A stretch of 64,000 bases of DNA, taken from Selaginella moellendorffii. Taxonomy: Eukaryota > Streptophyta > Lycopodiopsida > Selaginellales > Selaginellaceae. The position numbers were made by a program, and so were the translations under genes. The notes under the pieces were generated by a model. That model worked only from the letters and a program-made list of their open reading frames with translations, made no database searches and was not told where the DNA came from. The stretch's first letter is position 1; each line of letters opens with the position of its first letter. The stretch covers positions 244,740 through 308,739 of the forward strand of contig NW_003314328.1 of NCBI RefSeq assembly GCF_000143415.4, in the 5' to 3' direction. Shown here in pieces: positions 47,301-59,555 of the stretch.

Positions 47301-49230
47301 CTTGACTTTTTCTTTTCGCCTTGGCTTGCTGCGGGCTGATGCTACTGACTACTTATCCTCGTCACTCTTTCTCTCTCCTGGCAGTAGCATGCTGCGTGTC
47401 GAAGCTTTGGATGGCAATAGATCGAGATGTGGAATCGTCTATCGAGTGGTATGATATTATGCTGTTTCGTCGTGATTTTCACTGCTCTTTAGCGTGCGTG
47501 GGCTTGTTGGGCTGGTATTTCATGGGCTCTGTGTCGTGTGGCCGACATGCTCGACTTACGAGACATGGGGCTCACGTCCGACCACCAGGTACGTGGTTCT
47601 CTCTTCTTTTTTTCCATTTGATTTTTATTTCTCACAATTATCCTTAACTTATACTATTTCATTGAAAAGCAGGAGTCTGAAATGAATACTTACAGCAGTT
47701 TTACTGGAGAAAAGAAGGAAAAGAGGCGAATTTCCTGGTTTTGGAGAATCTAATTCGGTTGCAGGTGCATCACTTATGTCGCATGAATAATGCAAGGAGA
47801 AATCAGGCGAGCACATGAGGTAGGCTCCCACAATCCCCACTACTTGGCGGTTGACTCTTGCTTTTTTAGTGCAGATTTTGGAAGTTGACTGGAGGAGCTG
47901 GAAAAAAAAACTGGCAAATAGTTTATGGCACAGGAACGATTCAGGTAGGAGCGAATGACTTATCTCTGCCTGGTTTTTTTTGGTTTTGATAGCGTATCCT
48001 GCCTTCTCTGGTGGTGGTGTAGCTAGCTTGTTGCTGTTCCCTGTTCCCTCCTTGTCTGTGTGTCCTGCTTCTTTTGGAATGACCCTAGGAACTTTTGAGT
48101 TTCCTTGAGAGTCCCTTTACGGTCATCTCAGCGTTCTAGTGAGTGTTCTTCCAGCCGTGTGAATGAGTGAGTGTGTAAAAGGTGGCTACGCGTCTCTCTT
48201 CCTTTTGTATGCTTCTCTTCTTTTTCAAGCAGTGTCCCGGGTTTGTTTTTCTCTCTCAGTACTTTCAATCTCTTTGTCCGTCCAGGTTCTCCTGATGCTT
48301 GATTGTTTCTTGGTGTTACTTACACTTCCACACAGGAGGAGGAGGACCTCGCTGCTCATCATTTGGCGCCTTAAATGCGAAACACTCTTCTTCGTCTCCC
48401 TCGGAAACGAGGCGATGGATCGCGAAGGTTTGGGGATCCGTGTCGCAATTCCTTTCCTCCCTACAGTGCCCGCTAACATGATGCTGCAGGAGTACACACA
48501 CCAAAGCCAAAGGTTCTATGCCAGGAAGGAGTTTTGGGACCCATCCCTGTTAAAACACCGCGCATTTTCTCCGCGAGCATTTTATTCACTTGGATCACCG
48601 ACAGGATTGTTCCAACGATCAGACAAACAAAACCGTTTAAGAGCGGCCAAAGTTGTGTGTGTGTGTGATTTTGCTTTCTTACTCTAGACAATGTTGTTAT
48701 TAAACACTATAGAATAAAAGGTGGTGGTGGCGTCACCCATTTGATCCTTGCGCTTGCTTGCATCATTGCATTCCTCAAACCCCTCAAAACTTCCAGTCAA
48801 CTTTGGCAATCGCCACCCAGACCTTCCAAGCCTTGGAATCCATCTTTGTTTTGAGGAGCATGCCACGATTCCACAGTCCAATTTGGATTTTAATTTGGAA
48901 GCCAAAGCAGAAAGCCCCCAAATTCCATGCATGATTGCCACTCCCAAACAGGCGAATCATTCAAAACCTTTCAGCCTCATAGAGCGAGGTCCACCACCAT
49001 TGACGCTGGGCCGCGCTCGATCCTCCCCTACATGCCATGATCTACGGATCAATCCCGTGGAGGGATCTCGCCTTTGGTCGATCGAGCGATCCCATAGGCT
49101 CCATTCAATCGCGCTTATCAGAGGTGGCGAGGTTCTTTTAGGTTTTAGGGCTCTCTTGGGGGTCCCGCCCCGCCAGCGGCGCCGCTCACCGGTGGCGCCG
49201 CCGGCGGCGCCGCTGTACAGAGGCACAAGG
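43553..49230. other. gene-poor interval, no supported protein gene
   Basis: Contains a 13-bp perfect inverted repeat (43686-43698 with 43716-43728), a (GA)n microsatellite at about 44331-44366, and GC-rich imperfect palindromes near 49170-49215. Frames at 48163-48687 and 48748-49449 have no recognisable domain. Parts of the interval have the texture of spliced noncoding RNA, but I cannot define a transcript. Confidence 0.55.
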
Positions 49231-49236
49231 GCAGTC

Positions 49237-50900
49237 TATAAGAAGCACAGCCATCAACCTCATTTCCAGTCACTCACTCATTCGTTTGTTCGTTGGTTCG
49301 CTCGTTTTCGCCCGCCCAGAGCTCCGAGCTCCTCTTTCTCCCTTCTTCTCTCTCCTCTCGCTCTTTTCGATCCACCACAAACTCACACACAAGTCTCTCC
49401 CCATTTGTTTCTTCCCCGTTTTTCTGTTTTTTTTTTGGTTTGGGCCTGAGCGCTCCAGGCTTTCGCGAGGCACTTTTTTTTTTCTTCTTTGGATCGTTCT
49501 TGCGGGGGCTGGTTTTGCTGCTCGAGCGAGATCGATTGGTTTTGGATTTGGATTGCTTGGCTTTGCTTCGAGTGATCCACGCTTGATATCCTTTCATGGT
49601 GGAATGCAAATCACTGAGGTACAGGCGTGGATTACCGGCTCGTGCTTACTGAGAGAGAAAGGATGGGATTGCTTGCCTGATCATTGCGGTTTGTGGGCTT
49701 CTCAAGATTGTGGTTTTTTTTCTTTCTTTTTTTTCCTTTCACTTTCGCTGCTGTTGATGGTTCTGGTGATGTTGTCTCGAGGGAAGACGCTCGCTCTCGC
49801 TGGCTGGCTGTTTTGCTGCCTGCGCTGCTTTCACTCACTCTCTCTTTCAATGGGCTCGCCTTTGTTTGCTTGCTCCTTTTGCTTTTCTGAATCTATCTGT
49901 CTGCATCCACCACTTGGTCCATCCCTCGCTTTGGCATTTTGCTTCCTTTGATGTTTGCCTCTCCAACTGCAGGGCTGCTCGTTTCACTGATCCCCACTCC
50001 AGCTTTCATTCTCTCTTTTCAATCGTCGCATACTTCTCGTCCTCCTTCGCTTTCCATGGCGTTGTTGAGAGAAAAGCCAGTGTAGTCGTTTCCAAATCGT
50101 CCTTGTGCACCCTCCCTGCAAATTCCCGTCCGTGACAGAATCCCAAAGCTCGATTCTTTCCGCCCGCAGTCATTTCCTCTTCATTTCGCTCATTTACTGC
50201 AATTCTTGGGGTTTGAAAGCACGCGTGCGTCGAGAATTCGATCCGAGCCGCGGAGGACTTGAGAAGCAACGTCAACAATCGGCGCTGGGAGAGGTCTGTG
50301 TTTCTTTCCTGCGATGATCTTCCCTGCGCGAGTGACATACACATACGATAGTTTTGAGAGGCCTCGAGGTTTTGAGCTATGGTGTGTCGGGCTTTGGCTT
50401 GCAGGGGGAGCTCCCTTCAATTCAACTGAGGTCGGTGCGTCGCTGTTACTCGCTGCTGACTCATGCATTCGCCTGACATGCCCGCAACCATCATCAGATC
50501 GTGATCAGGACACGCCGAAAACATGCCCGTGATCACCTCCGCAACTCTCTGATCTCGGCGAGGTTGATCACAGAATCCCCCGAGTTTGAGGCATGGCAGC
50601 CGTGTGCATGATGCAGGAGCAGGTGCGGCTTCGGCTCTGAACTTCCCTTGGATTGAAGGGAGCTCCCTTCCAGATTCACAGCATCGTTTTGCAACACTTC
50701 TTTGCTATTTGTTTCCTTTTCTTGTTTCGTTTTTTTCTTTTCCTTGAGAAAATAAACAGTTTTTGGTTCGTTTCAAGCTCGTTTGAATTCCAGCCATGTC
50801 AGTTGTGCAGCTTTGGGACACAGATCCAAGTTGAAAAAGAAGGAAAAATAAGTTTTATTTTGCATTGCTTGTTTCTCATTCTTCCTATTTTGTGGCCTAG
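49237..50900 (+). ncRNA. probable primary transcript of the miR159/miR319 gene
   Basis: A TATA-like CTATAAGAAG at 49237-49246 is followed by a CT-rich leader and then the hairpin at 50404-50672. The long frame at 49286-49951 is hydrophobic, T-rich and unlike any protein, fitting noncoding RNA. Both ends are estimates. Confidence 0.45.
50404..50672 (+). ncRNA. MIR159: miR159/miR319-family microRNA precursor hairpin
   Basis: The mature strand lies on the 3' arm at 50647-50667: CTTGGATTGAAGGGAGCTCC plus one C. The 5' arm at about 50404-50428 (GGGAGCTCCCTTCAATTCAA) is nearly its complement. The loop of about 220 nt is the long fold-back typical of this family. A T at the seventh base (GGATTG) points to miR159 rather than miR319 (GGACTG), while the CTCCC end is miR319-like; such hybrids are expected in early land plants. 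Known targets are GAMYB (miR159) and TCP (miR319) transcripts. None is in this window. Confidence 0.9.
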
Positions 50901-51764
50901 ACAATGAAGGAAGAATCTGTGCTGGAGGGGAGTCATTCAATTTGAGGGGCGAACTATTCGGGCACAGGTACTTAAATGAGATCGATTTTGGAATTCCTCA
51001 GAGCTTACAACAATGCAGGATCTCTCCTACCAGATTTCCCCTCCTGCTTGCTTTTGTTGTTTTGTTGGGGAGGATTTAACCGCCCGCTCAACAGCTTATA
51101 CATTTGACTTCACAGAGAGGAGCTCCTTTTCTTTCCTGTGATCCTCGATTTAAACAGTTTCTAGCAGAGATTGTCGTTTCCTCCATAATCAATTAGTACA
51201 AGCAAAGCAAACCCAAGCAAAGCTTGTTTATCATTTCTCAACATTCCAGCAGTCATATATATATATATATATTTCAAGCAAGGTAGCTGATAGTGAGAGC
51301 GAGGGGGGATGTTCAGAAGTGTTGCAAGTGACTCAGATTGTAAGAGAGTGAGGATCAGAAGAGGTTGATAGATAGATGCTGTTTATGGTTACTAAAGTGT
51401 CTTTTGGGGCATGGGTTAGAAGATTGGAAATTACATTACTGGAAATAATAATAGGAAACTCTTGGCTCCAGCAAGCAAATGGTAAAAAAGAATGAGAAAG
51501 AGGAGTGTTGCAATGGAAGAGATTGTATAAAAAAAGCAAAAGCCTGGAACACACCTGTAGAAGTAGAAATGAAGGGTGGAAAAAGAGATGGAGGCAAACT
51601 GCCCACAGCCCATACCCCATGTCAGAAGTGCAGGGACATTCTTTTCAGGGCTTGTCCATTGGAGGAACAAACCCTGGAAAACCATAGCTATTTGAATTTG
51701 ATATCTTTAAACTTTCAAACTATTAGGGCACACTCTGTTCTAGGTTTAGGGCTCTTGGACAGGA
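50901..51764. other. intergenic with short (TA)n run
   Basis: An AT dinucleotide run lies at about 51255-51274. No gene or hairpin was recognised. Confidence 0.6.
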
Positions 51765-54700
51765 ATGGGCGAGGCGGAGGAGACGCTGCCGGAGCCGCGG
51801 CGCTGGGCTCCGCCGCCTATTCCGATCTGCGCAGCGGCGGATCGCAGCAGCTTGCTGCTGGAGTGGCCGAAATACGTCGATTTCGCTGATGGATTCGAGT
51901 ACTGCTTGGAGCTGGGGTTGAAGAGGGCGCTGAGGAGCGATCTGCACGGGCGGAGGCCCGGGAAGAAGAATGCGGGGATGGGAAGAGATCTCGGAGCGCC
52001 CGAGCTGATCGAGTTTGCCGTGGCCTGGTCGGAGCATTTCCCGCAGGGGATTTTCACCTCATCCGCGGCTGGGTATGCGGTGAATTTCGACTGTCTTGAG
52101 TGGAAGACGATCTATCGTGGCTCGGAGAACTCAAGCAAGGTATTCGAGCTTGTTTTTTTCTTCTTCTTCACGCGGTTGCTGGTGTGATATATGTGCATTT
52201 TGTTTTTCTTGGTTGGATTCCACGAAGAACAGGTTGAGGATTTGATACCCGGGATGGGATACGTTTTCCGGCTTTGCGTCATGCTTCCGGATTCATGTTC
52301 GAACGAAGCACCACCACCTCTTTCCTCGGACCAAATCATGTTTTTTACAATCCCATGCGCGCCATGCCCGCCGGAGTGCCCGCTACTCGTGGATCGTGGA
52401 AGAACTTCGCTTAAGGTTTGTTTCTTCTCGTTTTTTCCTTTTGTAAGCTGGATGATTCTTTTTTTTTTCTCTATAGTTGAAGTGGTCGCCACCCTCGATT
52501 ACCGGCGGAATGGCGATACGTGAATACATCGCTGAGATGAAGCGTCCAGGCGGCGATTTTGAGAACGTCTACAGTGGTGGCACAAATCTCACGGTTAAAG
52601 TGACTCGGCTTGTCCCGGGAACCAGCTATATCTTTCGTGTGCAGGTAGACATTTTCTATTTGTCTACGTTCTCATTTTCTCGTTTTCCTCACTCCAGGCT
52701 TTGAGCTGCCTAGGCTGGAGTGGCCTCAGTAAAGAAGTGACATATGTCACAGCTTCGTCTGTTCCTGCTGCACCCACGCCTCCTAGTCTCTTGAGCTCGT
52801 CTCGAAACTCCATATCCCTTTGCTGGGAGGTATTGCCAGATTTCTATTTAGACTTTTCTGAGCTTCGTTCTGTCACTTCGAAATACAGGAACCAGACAAT
52901 CATGGCTCACCAGTATCCTCTTATACTCTTGAGGCTGACGATGGTAAACGGCAACTTTCATACATATGTATATGATATTTTATGATGCAGGACTCGACGG
53001 GCCGTTTTCCGTTGTTTACAGTGGCGAGGAACGAAGGTTTGACATTTTTTCAGGATGATTTGCCATTTATTAATACTTTTATCTCTTAGTTGTGAAGTTG
53101 GTAACCTGAGGAGTGGAACCAGCTATAAGTTCAGAGTTCTTGCTCACAATGGCATTGGGAAAGGTGCATTTAGCGCGTCTGCGAGGTTTTCAACATCGCA
53201 CTCACCTCCATCTGCGCCTCGGTCACTTAGCATTCTTGGCAAGACATCAACCTCTGGAGTCATCGGCTGGAGCCCACCTGATTACAACGGTGGAAGCTCT
53301 ATAACCGGGTTTGTCATACACAGTACTTTACTAATAAAACAAATCTCATGCGGTTTCATTCAGGTATGAACTGGAGTTCAAGCTGAAGGCGTCTGGCAGC
53401 TGCTGGACTCAAGCATATAGCGGTCAATCGAGCACGTGCAACCTCATTGGTCTTCGTCCTGGTACGCATAAGATGGCATTTGTAATCGACAAGCTGAGTC
53501 GTTCGTGCAGGATGTCAATATCATGTGCAGGTAAGAGCAAAGAATAACGAGGGATGTGGAGATTTTTCTCAAGAAGGTATTCAGATTCTCTTATGAAGTA
53601 ATAACGCCGTTCTTAGTTCGTTTGTGTATGCAGCTTCTTTTATGACTTCTCCTGGCCTGTCAGAAGCTCCCTCGTCTCCGGTGTTTTCAGAAATACGAAG
53701 TACATCGCTGAAAGTTTCCTGGGACCGTCCCAACCACGACGGTGGCTCAGCTATTCTCGGATATCGTTTAGAGGTAATGTTACACTTCTATCAACAGATT
53801 TTAATTTTTCGTCTTAGATGCTAATTGCAGAAACAAGCGACTCTTTGTGTGTATATCGAGGGGATGAGCTTTCTGTTGGCGTAGACAAGCTTATTCCCGG
53901 GCAGAAATACATTTTTAAAGTACAGGCTTTGAACAAAGCTGGTTCTAGCGGTTGGAGCGGTATGGTAGTTGTCTGCAGCTGGCTTTGACTGATTTTTTGT
54001 TGTGTAGGCCCGAGTGAAGTTTGGACAAAAGCAGCTGTTCCGGATGCCCCTGAAACTCCAACTATTGTCAATGTATCATCTACCACCGTTTCTCTACGGT
54101 AACTGAGATTCTCGCTTTAAACGAGTTCTATGACACACAAGTGACGTTGCAGGTGGATCTCGCCAAAGCCAAACGGTAGTTGCATACTATCTTACCGTCT
54201 TCAAATGGCCAATCTAGGATATGATGCAACAAACCGGCAGAATGAGATGTTTCGTTTTTATTCATCTGGAACTGATCGTTACATTGCTGGGGAGGAAAAT
54301 GTGAGGTACAGATAATCTCGTAAGGTTGTTTTCGCTTATATAAGTTTAGACGCAGGAAACACAGACTGAAGATAATGACCAGGAACGTCACGCTGTTCAA
54401 TCTGTGTACGATGGTCCTGCTCTTGCGTATACATTGAAGAACCTTCAGCCATGGACTTCATATGCTTTCTGCTTGCAGGTTGTGTGCCTTCTCGATTCTT
54501 TACATTCATATCTCGTGGCTTGCCAGGCCTTGAATTCGGTTGGAGAAAGCGTTTGCAGCAAGATCATCCTCTCTAAGACATCTCCGTCTTGTCCTTCGCC
54601 ACCGTCTCTTGTCATTAGTGAAACATCAACCGATACTGTGTCGCTACAATGGGAGGTATCAAATTGTTGCTATTGAAAATTTATCGGGCTCATTAGTTTA

Positions 54701-56027
54701 ACGATTTTTGCAGCTTCCACAGCGAGACAATGGTGCTAGCGTGATTTCTTTTGGCCTTCACATGAAAAAAAAACCCGAAGCCTTCAAGAACAATCCAAGA
54801 CATAACAAAACGCATATAGAGGACACTACGGACGAGTGGACTGAAGTATACAAAGGGGCATTGCTCAAGTAAGCAATTATTTTATGTTTTACTTCATCTA
54901 AAAAGCTTGCTGCAGTTACGCGTTACCGTCGCTACTGCCTGGGCATTCATACATGTTCCGGCTCGTAGCCTACAATGTGTATGGCCCTTCTGGACCAAGC
55001 TTTGTGACTGCCTCCACACTTGCAGCGTGTCCTCTTCCTCCATCCCCGCCAACATTTTCTGGAATATCACCAACAAGTGTCCGTGTCAGGTGGGCTGCCC
55101 CTACTTGCGACAATGGAGCACCGATCTTGAGGTTGGTGTTGTTGATCTTTCAAAGACCTTACTTTTTATTCGACCTTTCTGCAGATACAGGCTTCTCATG
55201 GATCATTCTAAGTCTGGTCATATGCATAAGGTTTGAATCGTCTTTTTTTTCTCTCTTAACTGTCTACATGTATTGATTGCAAATCTATCTTTTCAAGGTG
55301 TACGAGGGGGATTCGACGTCTTACAAAGTTGTAAAGCTCGTACCTGGGAGATCTTATCAGGTGGCTGTCCAGGTAAAAAGACCCAAACAGATATTCTCGG
55401 TTTTTGCTCAACAGCTTTGTCTAGGCTATCAACTCTGCCGGTGCGAGCCATCTGAGCGACTTGTCTTCGGTTACTCTCCCAGCTCAGATCGTTCTTCCCG
55501 CACTGGACGCACCACAGCTGGCTCGTTCCAATGATTTCCTTTCCGTATCGTGGACGCATCTGGATCAGCGAGAGGTCGTCTCTTACACACTCCAGATGGA
55601 GTCAGCGCCTGGCAAGTTACTCCAAGTTTACGAGGGCTCCACTCCAAGGTACGTCCATTAATGTTCTCGGGACAAGGAAGTAGACTGCACACTTAATTGT
55701 TTCTTTTTTGATTTTTTCTACTGTAGGTTCATGCTTGATATCAACAACAGTAATAAGAGCTGCAAGTTTCGAGTGCGCGCCAACGGGGGTGGTCTGGAAG
55801 TTTGCTCCGGCCCCTGGAGCCCATTCTCGACATGGACTCCTCCACCCGTGTCCAAACAGAAACCAAAGGATGTGAAGCGATCCAGCTCGATCACGACAAT
55901 GGATTTCATACGAGGTATGCATCAAAGACTCGCAGATCCATGGAGTGTCAAGCAGCGAAGGATGATTGCGCTAATCGGGACTTTGCTTACACTAACTCTG
56001 GCCTTGTTCACGAACACTCGCGATTGA
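51765..56027 (+). CDS. multi-fibronectin type III, tail-anchored protein (FNDC3-like)
   Basis: Twenty-one exons with consistent phases: 51765-52139, 52233-52415, 52477-52644, 52698-52830, 52889-52943, 52991-53036, 53090-53308, 53364-53461, 53511-53576, 53634-53773, 53831-53959, 54008-54098, 54153-54305, 54355-54478, 54527-54655, 54714-54868, 54916-55131, 55185-55230, 55298-55372, 55425-55648, 55727-56027. They give 1041 residues. About nine FN3 modules repeat the pattern W(S)PP...GG..I..Y..E and Y.F.V.A.N..G, for example LKWSPPSITGGMAI, VIGWSPPDYNGGSSITGYE, LKVSWDRPNHDGGSAILGY. A single hydrophobic segment near the end (MIALIGTLLTLTLALF) suggests a C-terminal membrane anchor. Nine FN3 modules plus a C-terminal anchor is the layout of animal FNDC3, an ER/Golgi-surface protein. 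Function in plants is unknown to me. Confidence 0.85.
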
Positions 56028-57338
56028 TTCTCAGGTACGTGGCCTTGGACAAGTCAAACAGGGGAGGAAAAATCTAACCTTTCAAAGCCACTGTCTCGCA
56101 GGAGTTTCGGTCAAGTTTGGTTGGCCTCGCCTCACATGGTGTGTTTCTAAGATCAAGAAGATCACGCGTACGTAACTCCATGCATGCGTACGGAGGCCGC
56201 CAAGCAAGCCTTTGCGAATTGATTGCGGTGACGCGGAATCGCCGACCAGAGACCTGCCACGTAGCACTCGCTCGCTCGCCCATTCCGCGGCGGAAAACGT
56301 CACCGCCCAGCCAACCACCACGCTCTCGACTTTCCACATCGGAATGTGGCCCCGGTGCGCATTCAATGAAGCCTCACATCTATCTATCCCGGAAGTACAG
56401 TTGGGTGGTGGTTCCCGGTTCAAATCCGATATATTCCCAAGCCATACCCGCCACATCAGCGTGACACGTGCCAACGTCAGCAAAGCGCGTTCTTCTAAAA
56501 GACGAGACCCCTTCCTCTTTTTTTTTTTCAAGTTTTACCACAAGGAAGGTTCTGTTTTGAGTCTTTGGATTCGTTTCCTCCAAGAAAAAAAAGAGAGAAG
56601 ATACGAATGGAAGATCACGTAGGTTGTGATCAATCAAGGTCTTAAGACATTAACAATTACCATTTTTTACTTTTTTCCTGTTTAGACCGAGAAGAGCGAA
56701 GCTTCTGTGTGTAGATTTTGACCAGCCGCTGCTTTTCCAAGTGAATCGCTATCGCATTGATTGCACGAGTGAGGAAAAAATTACCACCGCCTTGAACAAG
56801 TGAAAACCAGCCCCATCAAAAGATCAAAATCAATCAAGGTAACCCAAGTTGGTGCAACCAAAAACAAAATGCCGGCTATTAGGGCAAATTCACCCAAGAC
56901 ACGTGGAGCAATATGGACTGTGCATGCAGACGTAGTTACTGCCAGATGCCAGTCATATATTCCGCATATTCCACTGTGCCCGGTCGCTTTTATTTTTTTA
57001 CTTTTTTCCGACAGCAGCAGCGCGACCGGATCGTTTTCCACCTACCAGATTCCGCCGGTTGCGGCGTACGGACACGAGGGGAGCTAGCGTACGGTAGCCG
57101 CCGTCAACGGTGTGGATCTACGGTTCCATTCACACGGTCTCAAATCCAGCTAAAAAATCTTCCTTGGGCCGAAAAATACTTGCCTCTTCCTATTACACAA
57201 TCTCTTCTAGACCATCGCCCACCGATCCCCAGGTGAGCGCTACAGGTTCTCGAGCGGTCAGAGAATCGCAAATTCCAGGTCTGTCTATCCAAATGCGATA
57301 GCGCGCGATGATCTCACGAGCGAATCCCCGAGGATAAA
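56028..57338. other. intergenic, no supported gene
   Basis: Includes the 3' UTR of the FN3 gene and upstream DNA of the VQ gene. Frames present are short and antisense to each other. No repeat stands out. Confidence 0.6.
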
Positions 57339-57348
57339 GATATATAAT
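57339..57348 (+). promoter_or_regulatory. TATA box of the VQ gene
   Basis: GATATATAAT lies about 150 bp before the ATG at 57489, leaving a leader of about 120 nt. Confidence 0.55.
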
Positions 57349-57488
57349 TCGATTCGAGGCCGAGAGAGCTTGATGCGAGCGGAGAGGAAGATCCTTGAGA
57401 GGGGACGAGAGAATTCACGCCTGTGAATGATTCCAGGAGCTCGGATTCCTCCTGTGCTGCTTCGTCTCTCCATCTCCAATCGCTGTCA

Positions 57489-58640
57489 ATGGCAACCTGG
57501 GAGCCAAAGTTGCCTTCTTCCTTCCACGAGACGTCTCTCTGGTCGCTCAAATCCAGTGCCGCTAGCGCTACCACCGCCGCTGATCACAACCACCACCACT
57601 TCTCTTGGTCTCCTCTAGGTTCCAGCGATTCGCCTACCACCGCCACGATGGCCGACAAATCGCTTCTTAGCGCTCTCAACAAAGCTTCGCCTCCATCGCG
57701 TCAATTCGCCACCAGCGGTGACAAGCTCGATCAGCCCACAGATTTTCAGCACGACGGGGACGCTGGAGCTCACGGCTATGGCAGTGCCACCACGAATTCC
57801 TCCACGGCGCCAAACCGGGGCAGCGCCACCATCGCCAACAAGCTCCTCGGTGGGGCGGGAGCTCTAGGAACAGGATCCGGGAAGGTAACAAAGAAGCGAG
57901 CTCGCGCGTCGCGGAAGCCTCCCACCACCGTCCTCGAGGCGGACAGCTCCAACTTCCGGGCGATGGTGCAGCAGCTCACTGGGATCCCGTCGGTTCCGTT
58001 CCTCTCCTCGTCGATGCACCAGCGAAACGGCCTCGAGTTCCTGGATCTCGGCAGGCCCCCGACGGCCACACGCTCGATCCTGGGCTTCGCAGGTCCACAC
58101 CACCAGGCGTTGCAGGGACTTCCACCGCTCGACCCCTCGGCTTTGCTCCCAGCTTTCGGCTCGAGAGCTCACTCCGAGGCCACGGCCGCTGGGTTTGGAT
58201 CATCGTCGCCATACTTCAAGTACATGTCCGCCGCGGTGGCCGCCAGCGCTGCTCCTCACGAGCACTCGAGGCAGCAGCAAGCTCCTCCCAGTATGGGGGA
58301 CTTTCTGAGAACACCGCTGGACGAGCTCGGCCTGGACCAGAATGCGAGCTCGCCACTGCTGAGCTCGCTGGATCAGCAGCAGCAACACGAGCAGCAGCGT
58401 GTAAATCTTCCCAGGAAATTGGAGAGCTCGGAGCTCTCGTCCATGCCTTCGATGTGGGAAGGAGGTGGCGATAGCTCGAGTCGAGAGTTGCAGGCGACGA
58501 ATTGCAAGACCGAGGATGGTGGTCCGGAGCATGGAACTGATGATACCGGCGACCAGGAGGGATCCAACAGTAGGATGGTTCACATTGTGGATTCGTGGTT
58601 GTCCCATGCAGATCAAACCACGGATCACAAGCAGCACTGA
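57489..58640 (+). CDS. VQ motif-containing protein
   Basis: Intronless, 383 residues from the first in-frame ATG at 57489 (MATWEPKLPSSFHE); the open frame continues 22 codons upstream without an ATG. The VQ core FRAMVQQLTG is at residues 156-165, preceded by the basic stretch KKRARASRKPPTTVLEADSS and followed by IPSVPF. That arrangement matches the larger plant VQ proteins of the VQ4/VQ13/VQ31 style. VQ proteins bind WRKY factors in the nucleus and are often MAP-kinase substrates; several SP pairs are present. The rest is Ser/Ala/Gln-rich and low complexity. Lack of introns is usual for VQ genes. Confidence 0.92.
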   Translation: MATWEPKLPSSFHETSLWSLKSSAASATTAADHNHHHFSWSPLGSSDSPTTATMADKSLLSALNKASPPSRQFATSGDKLDQPTDFQHDGDAGAHGYGSATTNSSTAPNRGSATIANKLLGGAGALGTGSGKVTKKRARASRKPPTTVLEADSSNFRAMVQQLTGIPSVPFLSSSMHQRNGLEFLDLGRPPTATRSILGFAGPHHQALQGLPPLDPSALLPAFGSRAHSEATAAGFGSSSPYFKYMSAAVAASAAPHEHSRQQQAPPSMGDFLRTPLDELGLDQNASSPLLSSLDQQQQHEQQRVNLPRKLESSELSSMPSMWEGGGDSSSRELQATNCKTEDGGPEHGTDDTGDQEGSNSRMVHIVDSWLSHADQTTDHKQH

Positions 58641-58882
58641 GGAGAGTCTACACACTGATATACATCGCTAATAATTTTCGCGGAGCTGTAGAGACACGCA
58701 CGTTTTTAACTTTAGAAGTTCCAGAGGTTGGGCTGCTTTCACAGATGCGAGCTTCTCAGCATAACGTTTTACTACAGTAGAGAACAAGGAATTAAAAATA
58801 TACACCTTTCATGCCTCACTTTCAGGAAGCCCAGAAGAATTACCAAAGAAACAAAGCGATGAGGAAAATCTCGAAGAAGAGA

Positions 58883-59555
58883 CTAGCAGCCACCCTGACC
58901 ATGGGAATCAGAAAAAAGTGTATAAAGGCAAATGGAAAGTGGAGAAATCATACCTCGCAAGCCGGGAGATGGAAAGCAAAATTCCAAGGCACCTGAGAAA
59001 AGGTCGATGACATGATAAGAAAACTAGGAGCAGCTTTGCAATGTCTTGTTCGCACCATATGTTTGGAGAAAACGTGAGCAACTGCCAAGATGTTTATCTT
59101 ATGCTTCGTGTGAGATACTTGGAACAAGATTACTAGAAAAGTATGCTAGTCCTGAGCTTGACTTAGTTTCATCATAGAAACTTCTGGATCGTCAAGTCCT
59201 CGCAGGCATCATGTAAGAATGCATTTCAGATTTAATGTTCTTTAAGTCAGAGGAGATACAAGCTTACAGGCGTCCTTTTCAAGTGGATCCCACGAAGCGG
59301 CAAATCCCCTGAGGCGCTTCCCCTGAGCTCGAGCACGCTACCATAACCAGTGTAATCCATCTCCACGCACTCTTTGCCCACATCCATGATAAGCCTTTGC
59401 TGCTGAGAGGGATTTGAGAAAAACGGGCAGATCCTTGGCCAAGGGCTGAAGACGCAATCCTGCCACATATCGTGGCTGGGGCAAGTTGCTGCTGGTCTGG
59501 GGATATGGCATGTACTTTCTGCCTCAACAAGCTCTTCTAGTGGCACCAAGCAGCT
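58883..59555 (-). pseudogene. 3' part of an unrecognised multi-exon gene
   Basis: Three phase-0 exons on the - strand: 59555-59268 (96 codons), 58992-58954 (13 codons), 58894-58883 (ends TAG). Together they read SCLVPLEELVEAEST, CPSHDMWQDCVFSPWPRICP, MDVGKECVEMDYTGYG, then VPWNFAFHLPACEGGC. Acceptor and donor signals are good. I see no upstream exon or start before the repeat-rich DNA begins at about 59700, so the gene may be truncated, or its 5' exons may be unrecognised. No family identified. Confidence 0.4.

Noticed and set aside
48163-48687. 174-codon frame
   Set aside because: No recognisable family and no splice-supported neighbours; its start is Leu/Val-rich from T-rich DNA, as expected by chance.
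49286-49951. 221-codon frame upstream of the microRNA hairpin
   Set aside because: Composition is T-rich and hydrophobic, with no domain, and it lies in the likely noncoding primary microRNA transcript.
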